From Heterostelium album PN500 (Eukaryota > Evosea > Eumycetozoa > Acytosteliales > Acytosteliaceae): a stretch of 64,000 bases of DNA. This document shows, piece by piece, positions 47,098 through 58,792 of the stretch. The notes under the pieces are model-generated. The model worked only from the letters and a program-made list of their open reading frames with translations, had not been told where the DNA came from and did not search any database. The stretch is taken from the NCBI RefSeq assembly GCF_000004825.1, contig NW_008805072.1, positions 124,001-188,000 of the forward strand, read 5' to 3'. Every line of letters begins with the position of its first letter. Position 1 is the stretch's first letter. The translations under genes and the position numbers were made by a program.

Positions 47098-49035
47098 ATG
47101 GATAATATACCTGTACAGTTGAAACCGATTTCACCATTCATCAAGCAAGCTAAGCAATTAGAGAAACATGACTTGATCATGTCTTACTATTGTAAGCTTT
47201 ATGCTCTACAGCTGGCTGTCGACATAAAGAAGAAGCTGGGTCCTGCTGGTAGTTCTCTGAGTACTTTTATCGTAAAGATTTTGGATCTAGCAGAGAATGT
47301 ATGTTTATAAATCAAATCAAGTCAGATACATTGCATCTTTTTGAGTATCTATATTAATAGAGTTCGAATTCGATTCACACACATATAAATAGGATAAAAA
47401 GAAGATAGGTGCTCAACTAGATGAAGAAGGAATGGAATTAGACTATGTAGAAGGTTTTGCAATGAGAGCATTCAATCATGCCGATTCTGAAGATAGAGCT
47501 GGTGTTGCAACAAAGTAAGAGAGAGAGAGAGAAAGAGAGAGTAACAGATTGTTACATAGACTTATTAAAAACTAACCTTTTTATATCATTAATTTAGAGC
47601 AACAGCTACTACATTCTACTCTTGCTATTTGTTCTTTGATGTAATGAAACAGTTTGGTGAATTACCAGAGGAAGTTAAACAGAAGCAAAAGTATGCAGGT
47701 TGGAGAGCAGCCGAGATTAATACTGCCATCAAGAATGGTGTACAACCAACTCCACCACCTACACTTGTATGTCGATGTCTCAATATTCAATTCTATTGTT
47801 TTATTCTGCACATTTGTTTTGTTTAGTAACTAATATTATTTTGATTTGCTTGATTTTAGGAGGAAGAAGATGGAGGTGCTGATGATTTAGAGGATGGTAG
47901 TAATCAAGAGTCATCAAATCAAGATTCATCGTTCCCTGCATTCCCATCAACACCACAATCCAACCAATTTCCAAGTTTCCCTTCGACCGTCGATAGCAAT
48001 CCATCATTCCCATCGTTCCCAAGGGCTGGAGGTGACAATCAATCACCACCATCATTCCCATCTTTCAACAATAGCAATGTAGGTGATACGCAATCACCAT
48101 CTTTCCCATCGTTCCCAAAGGCAGGTGGAAACGATCAACCATCATTCCCATCATTCCCAAAGGCTGGCGGAAACGATCAACCCTCATTCCCATCGTTCCC
48201 AAAGGCAGGTGGAAACGATCAACCCTCATTCCCATCATTCCCAAATGCCGGAAGAAACGACCAGTCATCATTCCCATCGTTCCCAAATGCCGGTGGAAAC
48301 GACCAGCCATCATTCCCTTCATTCCCAAAGGCAGGTGGTAATGACCAACCCTCATTCCCCTCTTTCCCAAAGGCAGGTGACGATCAACCTTCATTCCCTT
48401 CATTCCCCAAAGCAGGTGGTAATGACCAGCCATCGTTCCCATCTTTCCCAAAGTCAGGTAGTAATGATCAATCATCGCTAAACAGATCGAGTGATCACCA
48501 ACAACCATCATTCCCAACCTTTAATAAGCAAGAACCATCACCACCACCATACCAACAAGACATTTATTCTCCACACCAAACACAATCACCTCCAAATAAC
48601 AGAAGAGACTTTGACCAGCAATCTTCTCATCATCAACAACCACCACAACAATATCAACAACACCAGCAGCAACAACAATCGCCACCAAGCTATCAACAGC
48701 ATCAACAGCAACCACAACAACACCAGCAACAACAACATCCACAACAAAAACAACAACCACCGCAACAGCAACAACAACATCAGCAACAGCAACAATATCA
48801 ACAACCACAACAACAGCCACAACAATATCAACAATACAACCAACAACAACAACAGCAACAACAACAAAATTATGGATCAATGAATAAGGCATATACACCA
48901 TCGGAAGAAGACATCGCCAATGCCTCTAAATATGCCAAATGGGTTATCAGTTCTCTCAATTTCGACGATGTAAACACTGCAATCAAAAACTTGAAGTTAT
49001 CATATAAACATCTGACTGGAATTGATTTAAATTAA
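47098..49035 (+). CDS. vta1: VTA1/LIP5, activator of the VPS4 ATPase (ESCRT-III disassembly)
   Basis: Exons 47098..47298, 47393..47514, 47598..47766 and 47860..49035 join in frame to 555 residues. Residues 1-160 are the paired MIT-like domain (PISPFIKQAKQLEKHDLIMS, YYCKLYALQLAVDIKKK, TTFYSCYLFFDVMKQFGELP, KQKYAGWRAAEI). A long linker contains a PSFPSFPKAGGNDQ tandem array and a Gln/His-rich stretch. The last 45 residues are the Vta1 C-terminal domain (EEDIANASKYAKWVISSLNF, DDVNTAIKNLKLS), which binds VPS4. The protein recycles ESCRT-III at endosomes. The linker makes it much longer than yeast Vta1 (330 residues). Confidence 0.95.
48090..48475 (+). repeat. Tandem 42-nt coding repeat in the VTA1 linker
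   Basis: About nine units of 14 residues (PSFPSFPKAGGNDQ, variants NAGRNDQ, KSGSNDQ and a shortened KAGDDQ) are tandemly arranged. Wobble positions vary between units, so the array is not brand new. Shorter FPSFP motifs precede it from 47935. Confidence 0.9.
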
Positions 49036-49321
49036 ATTAATAAATTTGTAATCGATATTTTCTAAAATTACATCAGATTGTGTATGTATGATGAGTGATT
49101 AGGCACAAGCATATTATTGTCTTTCCTACTGATTGAACTTAAACTCAATTTATTTATTCTTATTGTACATAGGTTATCAGACTAAATTATTGTTGAGTGG
49201 TTATCTAATTGTGATACACCAAAATAATCTTTTAGTTTTTTTATAAATTTAAATTAATTAAAAAAAAAAAAGTGTTTATGATTAACTAATTATTGTTAAT
49301 TTGATTTCATAATTTTTATTC

Positions 49322-51932
49322 TTAATTTTTAATTAATGTAACAAGTAGAGCGGTGATATATTCTCCTTGAAGTGGAGAGGTTAATTCTAAGTAATGAGAC
49401 GAAAAATATACTGGATAGAATTCTTGAATATATTTAAGTGATTCAATAGAATTTGTAAGAATAGATGCTTCATATTTATGTCCTCCACCAAGATCAATTT
49501 CGAGAGTCTTTAGAAATTTTCTTTTTTTAATCTCTAATTCATTATATCCACTTATTATGAGTGATTCAATAGATGTGGGTATCAATTCAAAAATTCCATT
49601 TGTGTTGCTAGATTGTTTAGAATTGTCATGACAAAAAAACATTATTCTTTTTAGAGATGAAGGGAGAACACCAATGCTAATGTGTTGACCTTCTGAACCA
49701 AATCGTAAATCTTCAAGAGTTTGTGGTAATACTCCAATATCCAAAGGTTGTCTTAATTTTGTGAATGTTAAAGATCTAATTTGATTTGAAAAGGTTCCAA
49801 TATCCAATGTTTGATTAAACGATCCAAAATATAAATTTTCGAGATTATTAGGTAGAACATCTCTATCAATTCTAAGATTGTATCCCATCATTTTTAATGA
49901 TTTTAGTGATTCAGGAAACACTCCCTTTGATAATAATAGATTGAATCTATCTCCAAGCACCAATGATAAGAGTGATTTAGGTAACACACCAACTGATAAT
50001 ATTTGATTGAATCCATTTCCAGAAAACAATGATTTCAATTTTACAGGTAATTCACCGACTGATAACACTTGATTGAATGCATCCCCAAATGATAATGATA
50101 AAAGAGAATTGGGTAGCACTCCTATTTCCAGTTTTTGATTGAAATAGTAACCAAATGATAAATATTTGAGTGATTTTGGGAGCACATCAATAAGTATTGG
50201 TTGATTGAAATAATGTCCAAATGATAATGTAATAATATTTGGAGGAAGAGAGTTTCTATTCAAATGTTGATTAAATTCTCTACCAAAATATAATTCAGTA
50301 ATATTTTTTGATGTATTATTGAAATCTGTATCCACATTGAAAGTAATAGTATATTCATTAGTGATGGCATCAATATATTTGTTTAGAAAACATTTCAATG
50401 ATTCTCTATTCTTTGATCTCTGATCCAACAATCGATTAACTAATTCAATCAATTGTTTTGAATATCTGCATTCTGAAATCTTAATTTCACCATTAGTTTG
50501 GAATAGTTGATGATTATTTCGATCTTCTTGATGACTGATCAATTTAAATATTCAAAAATACAGAGTTAATATCTGATTGATAATAATATTTTAAAAATGA
50601 TTATTCGAGTATTTACCAACATAATAATTTGAGAATCGTTGATCCAATTGAAAAAATATCACATGAATGTGCATATTGTTTGTTCATTGCTTCCTAATTG
50701 TATTATTATTTAAATAAAGTTATATTAATATTATTTGAATTTAGTTTTATTTAATAAATTATAAGAATTAATTCATTAATTTATATTATAATTTAACTTA
50801 CCGGTGAAATATAACCTTTAGTTCCTCTTATATATGGGTTTGAAATAATAGTTGGATATGATATATCAGTATTGTTATATTCCTTCCTAGTATCAAGATT
50901 ATTTTCTTTTGTATTTATATATTCAATGACAGGTAATTGGTCGATGAATAAACAGCTTCCAAAATCACCAAGTTTCAAAGAAAAATCATAATCAAATTCA
51001 TGAATAAATATATTTGATGGTTTGATATCACAATGAACAATTCCATGTTTATCAAGGTCCAAAAGAATATTGAAAAGTTGTGAGATATATTTCTTTAAAA
51101 CCAATTCATCAATGATTCTATTTGTATATTTAAAATAAAAGTAGTTTGTTAGCTTTTTAAAATAGTAAATTTAAAAACTGCTTATATGTACCTATCTTGT
51201 TCAGTTAAACGTTTTATTATATGAGAAAGATCCCCATCAAAACAATATTCAGTGATGATATGAAAGATTTGATTACCTTTGTCTTCTTGATAGTCAACAA
51301 GTTGAACAAATCTTTGATTTCCTTTAAATAATTTCATTGCTTTGATTTCATTCTCAGCACTTTCATAAGATTTCTGATTATCTTTATAGTTTATCTTTTT
51401 ATAAACATACTTTTGAATTGATTTTGTTAGTTTTATGATTGTCATTAATATCTTTGAAAAATGAACTTACCAATCTTTGATCATCAGTACCACCTACCAA
51501 ATATACATCATTGATAGCATTACTGTTTGTAAATCTTGATATTAAATGATATCGTTTGTTATTAATGACTTGTGTTTGTTGGAAATAGTTAATATCCTCT
51601 TGGAAGTCACTCTCTATTAAATTGATTTTATATGATTCTGATTTATTTAATATCTTAGTGGATATAGATATTTTATTTGTTTTAGTTGAGAAATATCTAC
51701 AATATCTAAGTATTATTAATTTATATTGATCATCAACTGTTTTTGGAACTATAATCTTATTTTCAATTTGATCAATCCCTCCAATTAATTTAATATTTCT
51801 AAGCTGTTCATTCTCTTTTTCTCTCAAATGATTATAAATTAAAATTGTTAATTTACCAAAGAAATATTGAAAACTAATCTCCAAGACTTTTTTTGATTCC
51901 TCTATTTCTATTTCTATATCTTTTATTTCCAT
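49322..51932 (-). CDS. FNIP-repeat protein kinase, intact copy 3 (divergent)
   Basis: Exons 51932..51471, 51409..51192, 51117..50802, 50693..50617 and 50534..49322 join in frame to 761 residues. The N-terminal region is more divergent (MEIKDIEIEIEESKKVLEIS) but keeps NEQLRNIKLI and RYHLISRFTNSNAINDVYLV. The kinase part has YVYKKINYKD, HCDIKPSNIF, LGDFGSCLF and GYISPEAMNKQYAHSCDIFS. The FNIP part contains about eleven divergent units (LPPNIITLSFG, IGVLPNSLLSLSFG, VGVLPKSLLSLVLG), unlike the homogenised arrays of the other two genes. Intron 1 is 61 nt, not a multiple of three, so the frame only joins after splicing. Catalytic residues are kept, again with HCD in place of HRD. Confidence 0.88.
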
Positions 51933-52589
51933 TTGAAAGCTTTAGAAGATAAATCCTATTATGATTTTCAAAATCTATTATGAAAAATAAATACAATATT
52001 AAAATTTAATGTATCCAAAAAAAAATTATTTTTTATAATAGTATCATACACTCACAATGAAAATTTTACACAAATAATCGCTATGATTGTGTCTAGTGGT
52101 AATAGAAAAAGGGAACAAAAACTATTGTTTTTACTAAGAAAGTGTTTAGGGGTAATCACATTTTTATTTGTTTAAAACAAATTTAATTCTTGGGGGTTTT
52201 AGAGTGAACACCATATTAATTCAATATTGTAAATAAAAATTAATATGGTTTTTTTTGTTAATTTTTTATAATTTTTAATTTATTATTTGATGAATGAAAA
52301 TAAACTTTTTTATGTGACACAAATGAATAAATTAACTTAATTGATTCATTAGACAACTTAAATAAATTGGAGTGTTTGACCCAAATTTTAATTTTTTCCA
52401 TCTGTCTTTGAATGGAATTGTTTAAATTAAACATTTTACTTTTCTAATTAATTCTTTTTCTTTTCAGTTCAGCAGCTTTTTTATTATATATATCTTTAAA
52501 GATACTTTTATCTATAGTTTGTATTATATTTGAAAGTTTAGAATATTATTTTTAGTTTTGTTAGTTTTTTTGTATAATTTACATAGAGA
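51933..52589. other. Divergent A/T-rich spacer
   Basis: Upstream region of the third FNIP kinase and of the QYGQP-type remnant. A/T-rich, with no frame. Confidence 0.6.
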
Positions 52590-52905
52590 ATGAGTAAAGT
52601 TCCAAAACAACCACTTGAAGGTATAACAGGTTCAGCAGGATACTCAACTATGTCAGATCCAGGTCAATACGAACAACCAGCTCAATACAGTCGACCACAA
52701 CCTATTCAATACGGTCAACCACAACTAGGTCAATATGGACCACCACAGCCATGTCAATACGGTTAACCACAACCAGAACATATGGTCAACTACAACTAGG
52801 TCAATACGGTCAACCACCACAGCCAGGTGCTTATCCACCAACAGGACAATAAGGACAGCCACAAGCTCCAGGTCAATATGGACAACCACAACCAGGTGAA
52901 AACAA
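52590..52905 (+). pseudogene. Decayed Gly-Gln-Tyr-Pro repeat gene (start only)
   Basis: An ATG at 52590 opens MSKVPKQPLEGITGSAGYST, followed by repeats of the PGQYGQPQ kind (QYGQPQLGQYGPPQPCQYG), ending in TAA at 52766. The same repeat continues beyond it, after a frame change and a further TAA, to about 52895 (PGAYPPTGQ, GQYGQPQPGE). Such PGQYGQP leaders occur at the N-terminus of dictyostelid annexin and of several membrane-binding proteins. No downstream domain is found; instead sequence related to an LRR gene follows on the other strand. It appears to be a truncated, broken gene start. Confidence 0.55.
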
Positions 52906-53039
52906 AATAAAAAAAATACAATAAAAGAACAAACTACTCCATTTCTTTGACAATATTATCTTTTTTTGTTTGTTATTTATTGGAAAAGTTTTTTTTAATA
53001 ATATACGAATTTTAAATGTGGATAGGTAGCTTCGATTGC

Positions 53040-53660
53040 TGATCATGTTAAATTGCTCCAATCTAATATTGACAATACTAGTGTGCTAACTTGACTGTCG
53101 TCTGGTAGAATCGTTAAGGATTGGCTGGTGGAAGGAATAGATGTAAGTTTCAACTTCCTTAGAGATTTGGATATTAATTCAGAACTGAAGATTAAGTTTT
53201 TGATTAGAGATTGTGATATATCCAGTGATGTCAGTAAGGGTACTTGTTTTAACATCTGAAATATCTTGATGTTATCTATTTATATAACAAATTTGAAGAG
53301 ATTCTAGATTTGGCATGTTTGTATTGGGTGAACAATTTACAAAATGGAACTTTGTTTGTTTTTCTTTTCATTGAAACTAGTTTGAATTTCCTTACATTGT
53401 TGAAGATCAAGCCCAATTCAACTGATGTTCAAAAAGATTTGTTGGTGATTTCCTTCATGATTTCCGATGTCATTTCCAAATTTCAGATATTCTTGAGGAT
53501 CTAATACGGATTCAATACACTCTCTTTGAAGTGTCGTGCTAGAATATCTGGCATTCTATCATTGTACTTACTTAAAATTCGAATAATGATGATATCAATT
53601 TGAATTACTCTTTGGAAACGAGAGCAATAGAGAGCAGCCATTGGTAGTTTAACATTAATA
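53040..53660 (-). pseudogene. F-box/LRR pseudogene
   Basis: Minus-strand reading from about 53660: QWLLSIALVSKE then a stop where the F-box Trp would be, followed in other frames by RILSKYNDRMPDILARHFKE. The last part is an LRR-like frame of 70 codons (53255..53043): LKQVPLLTSLDISQSLIKNL and SLRKLKLTSIPSTSQSLTIL. The layout matches the F-box/LRR genes at 22437 and 39024 but is interrupted by several stops and frame changes. Confidence 0.6.
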
Positions 53661-54024
53661 TATTTAAATTAAAGTTGATATCATACCAGATGTTGTCCTT
53701 CTAAGGACAATAGTGTAGCCACCAAGGCAATGCTAGTACCTATCAAACAACATCAATAATATACACCAGTCAACATATAGTAATGGTCAATTAAAATAAT
53801 TAAATTAATTAAATCAACTAAATAAGTAATAGTTTAAAACAACAGATCGAAATAATAATTAAATAAAAATCTGTTTTTTTTAAAATAAGTTATTCAACAC
53901 TCAGCCCTCAAGCTTCTCAATAATCAATACATTTAGTTTAACGCGAAATAAAAGTTAAAAATAGATTATATAAAATATTATTAGAAATACTTTATATTGT
54001 TATTAATTACAAATCATATGAGAA

Positions 54025-54333
54025 ATGGTAGATCCAAACGAACAATCAACTGATACAACTACAACAACCACAACCACAACGACTAATGATTCAACGACAT
54101 CTACAAATCCAACTACTATCACGAATGAATTAAGAATGAGTGATCTCGACTGTAATAATAACAATAATGAAAATCAACCAGCTACTACTCTATTCCCAGA
54201 GGTCACTCCTGTCAATACTCATCAAGATCCGCTCCCAACTGATCTCTTTCAGTCTAGCCTGGCATCATCTAAGCTCCCGATCTCCTCTACCATCGTTCCA
54301 GGCCAACCGGATGGAAACCAGATTGTATATTAA
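54025..54333 (+). CDS. Thr-rich short ORF, unknown
   Basis: A frame of 102 codons from ATG at 54025: MVDPNEQSTDTTTTTTTTTT, then Asn- and Pro-rich sequence (NENQPATTLFPEVTPVNTHQ) ending QPDGNQIVY. The ATG context is good and the composition is protein-like, but there is no domain, and the frame ends exactly where a fragment of the FNIP-kinase family begins on the other strand. It is most likely the truncated N-terminus of a longer protein cut by that insertion or deletion. The origin is unknown. Confidence 0.4.
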   Translation: MVDPNEQSTDTTTTTTTTTTNDSTTSTNPTTITNELRMSDLDCNNNNNENQPATTLFPEVTPVNTHQDPLPTDLFQSSLASSKLPISSTIVPGQPDGNQIVY

Positions 54334-54610
54334 TGTGATTTGTTTAGTTTCTTAGTGTATATGGGTCTTGCTAGATCATAGAGTGAAGAGTCTGTTCTAA
54401 TTATTATTAATTGATATTCAGTATCGACTGTATCTGGTAAAACAATTATGTTATCTTTATTATCAATATTTCCCAATAGAATGATATTTGAATGTTGTTC
54501 ACTATCTTTATCTTTCAAATGATTATAAACTAAATATTAACTCCTCCAAGATATTTCTTCCATTGATCAATTTATCTGACTTCTCGAAAAAGTTTGTATG
54601 AATTCATTAT
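54330..54610 (-). pseudogene. FNIP-kinase gene fragment, N-terminal region
   Basis: The minus strand shows degraded exon 1 of the kinase family: DKLINGRNILEE-like sequence near 54580-54545, then after a frame change LKDKDSEQHSNIILLGNIDN (54518 onward), VLPDTVDTEYQLIIIRT and IYTKKLNKSH, ending at 54330 by abutting the Thr-rich ORF. It corresponds to residues 5-90 of the intact protein at 27300. No kinase or FNIP part is present. Confidence 0.7.
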
Positions 54611-54863
54611 TAAAAAGTAAACTAAAATCGTTGATGATAATCTTAAAAACAACCCCATAAAAAAAGTGGTAATTGGGTGAAAGAATATTAATTTTTTTGA
54701 TCAATCAAAAACAACTTACAACATTGTTACCTATAACTGATTCTAGAAAGTAGATAAAGTGGTACAAGTTTAAAATTTAAAATAATTAATCAGATTCCAT
54801 CAAAGAAATAAACTAAGTTATTTTTACTTTTGCTTTATTAACAATTAAAGGATATCTAGAGCA

Positions 54864-56745
54864 TTAAAAAGTTGTACTAATAATGGCAGATCCAAATTCC
54901 TCTCTTAAATATTCATCATTGGTGAATATTGGTTCCCATTCATCCTTTTCTATTGAATACCGGTGATTACCAATAGTTACTCCACCAACAACATAAATAT
55001 AGGACTCTTCATTTGACACTTTGTGGTGTATCATTGAGAAGCAATATTTAATATTTGATGCCTTTAGATTAACCTTTTCTTTGGTTTCCAAATTGAATCG
55101 AATAAATGTATTATGACCTGGAATGCAATAGATATTTCCATTTCCATCGAAACACATATCGGAATTTACTATCGATTTATCACACTGACTCTCTGTTACC
55201 TTCTTATCTGATGGATTGAAGATCTGTAGTGTATCCCCCTCCACCGGTAAACAATAGATCAATCCTTTGTAGAAAAATGATTGGAAGAGTTTGATGTTTC
55301 GATCATTTGGTTTTGATTTATAGATCTCTTGGAATTCAAGAGTAAGAACATTGAACCTGCAAATTATCATATATTTAAATTTACGAACTAAATAGATGTA
55401 ATCACCACCATCATAGCACACAGTAAAAACATTATCACTATATTCGATTCCTTTGACTTGGTTGGTCTCCATTTTCCTGGTTCCCATCGCTAATCTGATA
55501 TATTTATTGCCACTATTGAATCCACCAAAAAATATAGAAATAATCACCAACACCCACAACCTCTGATCCACTGAAATCGATTTTAGTGTCCTTTAAGTTG
55601 ATTATTTCTTTGGGCTCGGTTGAGTTATTGGAGATATCAAAAATTGTCGCACCGTTGTCACTGTGCATAGATAGGAGGTAAGTATGTTTGGTAATATGTG
55701 GCTTTGGTGGAATGGCGCGTAACTTGATTGATTCATTCAGTACCCTGGCAACTTGATTATGACTGATAAGATTTGTTTTTAATTTATATTCATTGATTTG
55801 GCTGTTGATTAAAGAATTTGATTTACGTGTTGTTAATATTAATTGACTGTTTAATTTATAGATAGAATCTAATATCATTGAATCAACATCACTATATTGT
55901 TTAAATACATCTTTGATATTGATATAAGATATATTCTGTTGATTGAAAACTGTATCGTTATTTGATTGAATGAATGATATTAATGATTCATTTGTATTTA
56001 TTGATTCTATTAATGCCTTTGTTGAGTAACTATCTGCAGTATCTAATGTTGTTTCTGTAGAATATATATGATTCTCATTATTGTTATTGTTGTTGATGTT
56101 ATCATTGTGTAAATTGATTAGCTGATTATTTAAATAAAAGATATTTGTATAGTATTTTAATTCATTAATACTATGTTCTATTTGATTAACAATTAGTTCT
56201 TTGTCATTGACGATTTCTCTTGTTAGAGCTTTCTCTTCATCAATAAGGAATCTGTGATACTCATTGAAGTGTTTAGAGATATCACTTTGAGTTATTGTTA
56301 ACTTTTTATATTGTTCTGAAGATGATTTGATTGTCTTCCAAATATCTGCTATTCTTTCACTGATAAAACTCTTACTATTTGGATCTAAACTTTCATTATC
56401 ATTATTAATACGATCTTTATCAATATTACTATCTTTATCTATATCATTATCATTATCTTGCTCTGGTGTGTCTAAATCTGAATGATTATCATTATTATCA
56501 CTTTTATGGTCTAATTTTTGTCTTTTAAAAGGATTTGTTATTGTAGTTGTTTGTAGTTTAAAACATTCAGAGAGCATATGATTTTCAAGTGTTAGTTTGA
56601 TATCATCTATATGTTCACAATATTTATAATGATTTTTATCTTTGTTGTGTGCTGTCAAACATCTTGAGCATAACAAATGATTGCATTGAAAACATATATT
56701 TTCAAATAATCTTTGATGTTCTTGACATTTGAAATCATTATTCAT
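54864..56745 (-). CDS. B-box zinc-finger / kelch-like protein with a one-base frame break
   Basis: From ATG 56745 the frame encodes a B-box (CQEHQRLFENICFQCNHLLC, then SRCLTAHNKDKNH), an Asn/Asp-rich stretch, a coiled-coil region (EKALTREIVNDKELIVNQIE) and the start of a kelch-like propeller (HTYLLSMHSDNGATIFDISN). It meets a stop soon after a run of six T at 55532..55527. In the next frame the propeller continues directly (FGGFNSGNKYIRLAMGTR, then repeats such as IYCLPVEGDTLQIFNPSDKK and YIYVVGGVTIGNHRY) to a stop at 54864. One T fewer would give a continuous protein of about 626 residues. Dictyostelids have many such B-box/propeller proteins. The break is either a sequencing error in a homopolymer or a young mutation. 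Confidence 0.82.
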
Positions 56746-57142
56746 TATTTTTATAGAATGTATTTAATAATATTCAGATCTGAATATAATGAATAAAAAT
56801 CTGTTAAAACGAACAAAGAAAATAATTTAAAATCAAAAATTGAATTAACACTAATGAAAAATATTTGTGGTGAACACTTAAGTGTGTTGTTCAATCGATT
56901 TTTAATACACTTTATTCTATATCTGGTTATTAATTAACATTATTATTTTTTCATATTATTAAATTAATTATTTTAAATAAAAAAAAAAATAATATTGTTT
57001 TTTTGATATTAATTAACAAAATAAAGTTATATAGATAGATATATATAAACTTATAAGATAGTGGATCTTGGGAAAATGATTTGATTTTCGAAAGAATTGA
57101 ATTTTGAAATTTTAAAAAGTTATAATTTATTTAAATAATTAT

Positions 57143-57682
57143 TTACTCGAAACGACCAGTGGACATGTTATCGTGGCTCTCCTCAGACAACAAGGAGTTT
57201 GAACAAGAGGCGAGATTGTAGTATTGTGTGGATCCTGGGTAGTTTTGGGAGGAACTTGGGTTGTAGACGACCAATAAGTTGAATGGGTTGTTGACTACAC
57301 CCTTGACGGTGGTGTAACCGGTGATACGGTCGGAACCTGGAGTGTAAAGATTTCCGATTCCAGTGAAAGTAGAATCGCTGTTAAGAGTGATATTTCTCAA
57401 GTATGCAGAACCATCGGTTGCTCTAAAAGAACTATATTGTCCATTGGAGAAAGTAACATTAACTAAGATTGGCTTGGAACATGGGGAATCTGAGTACCAG
57501 TTGTATTGACCAACGTTGATTGTAAAAGCTATAGATAAAAAGAAATAAATAATAATCAAAAAATTAAAATCATATCTTTCCTTTTTTTATATAGCTAGAA
57601 TATTTAAATATTTATTTGTTAACTTACCAGCTTCAGACAAAGCCAATAAAGCGAAAATTGCAAGAATTGTGTATTTCAACAT
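57143..57682 (-). CDS. Small secreted protein, copy A (intact)
   Basis: Exons 57682..57628 and 57528..57143 join in frame to 146 residues. MLKYTILAIFALLALSEA is a signal peptide, and the splice falls directly at its end. The mature part begins AFTINVGQYNWYSDSPCSKP and contains ILVNVTFSNGQYSSFRATDG, ITGYTTVKGVVNNPFNLLVV and the tail LASCSNSLLSEESHDN. Two conserved Cys (SPCSKP and ASCSNS) probably form a disulphide; several N-glycosylation sites (NVT, NIT) are visible. I cannot name the family. Two decayed copies follow at 58.5 and 59.1 kb on the same strand, so this is a local tandem family. Confidence 0.85.
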
Positions 57683-57689
57683 TATTTAT

Positions 57690-58470
57690 CTGTATATATA
57701 TTTATATTTAAAAAGTGTAGATCCAAAAAAATGATGATGTTAGATATTCAAATTTAAACGATTTAAATACTCAAAATTTTTTTAAGATTTTTTCTGTATT
57801 ACCACCTTTAATAAAAATCTTTGCCACCTGGATACCAGACAAGATCATTTCACCCAAAAATGGTGATCACCTACTCAAAAAAGGTGTGAAATTACTTTAA
57901 CGAAAATCTGTTTTTTTTTTAATTTATTTATTTTTTTAGTAATACCAAAGGTTGATTTTGGTTACCACAAGATTTTAAATTCAGATTCGTAAACCGTGGC
58001 AATGATCAAAAAATAAAATAGATTTTATAATGAGTGGTCCTGTGAAATGGTAGATCGTTTCATCTGGTATATGCACAATCACTTTCTTAGAAAAGATTTA
58101 TTTATTCCCATTAACACGATCAAAATGGTCACCAAAAAAAAACAAAAAAAATTTAATGTTTTTTTTTTTTTTTTTTTGTATATTTTACTCTTATAATGAT
58201 CTTTTTTTTATTTTGTATTAATAAACATAAAAAAATTTCAAATAATCTTGTTGCTCTTAACTATTAAAATCATTCTATCAAGTTCTATTTAAAAGTAAAA
58301 GAATAAAAATTATGTTATTACAATCACACAAAAAATGAATGAACTCCAAAACAATATCTATTTTTGCTTACGGATAACAATAAGTATAGATTAAATCTGG
58401 TTAATGTATATATATCAACTTCAGAATAAAAAAAAAGGATTTTTTTTTTAATATTCAAATGTTTGTATCC
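57690..58470. other. Intergenic, A/T-rich with T-run
   Basis: Promoter side of copy A followed by A/T-rich DNA with T-runs near 57910 and 58160. No frame is seen. Confidence 0.6.
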
Positions 58471-58487
58471 AACATAATGAATCATAG

Positions 58488-58792
58488 GTTTCCTCATCAG
58501 ACAACAATCTTTATTTTGTACAAGATACCCAGTTATAGTTATCTGTTCCTGGAAGGAAGAGCTTTGATTGTAGACAATCAATAAGTTGAATGGGTTGTTG
58601 ACTACACCCTTGACTGTGGTTGTACCGATGATACGTTTAGTAACTGGGTTGTAAGATTTCCGATTCCATTGAATGTACCATCGGTGTTATACCGGTGTAA
58701 GAGTGATATTAGTCAAAAAGGGTAATCCATTGATGGCTTTAACAGAGGAATACTGTCCATTGGAGTAAGTAACATTAACTACGTACTCTAAA
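58488..58792 (-). pseudogene. Small secreted protein, copy B (5'-truncated, broken)
   Basis: The minus strand reads VVNVTYSNGQYSSVKAINGL, then after a stop and frame change VTKRIIGTTTVKGVVNNPFN and LLIVYNQSSSFQEQ, losing frame again before the Cys near the end. The signal-peptide exon and the first conserved Cys are missing. It is clearly homologous to copies A and C over about 300 nt. Confidence 0.8.

Noticed and set aside
48065-48901. Long frames on both strands over the VTA1 linker
   Set aside because: They are shadows of the repetitive Phe-Pro-Ser and Gln coding sequence.
51410-51470. Apparent frameshift in the third FNIP-kinase gene
   Set aside because: Same intron 1, here 61 nt long; the coding frame is intact after splicing.
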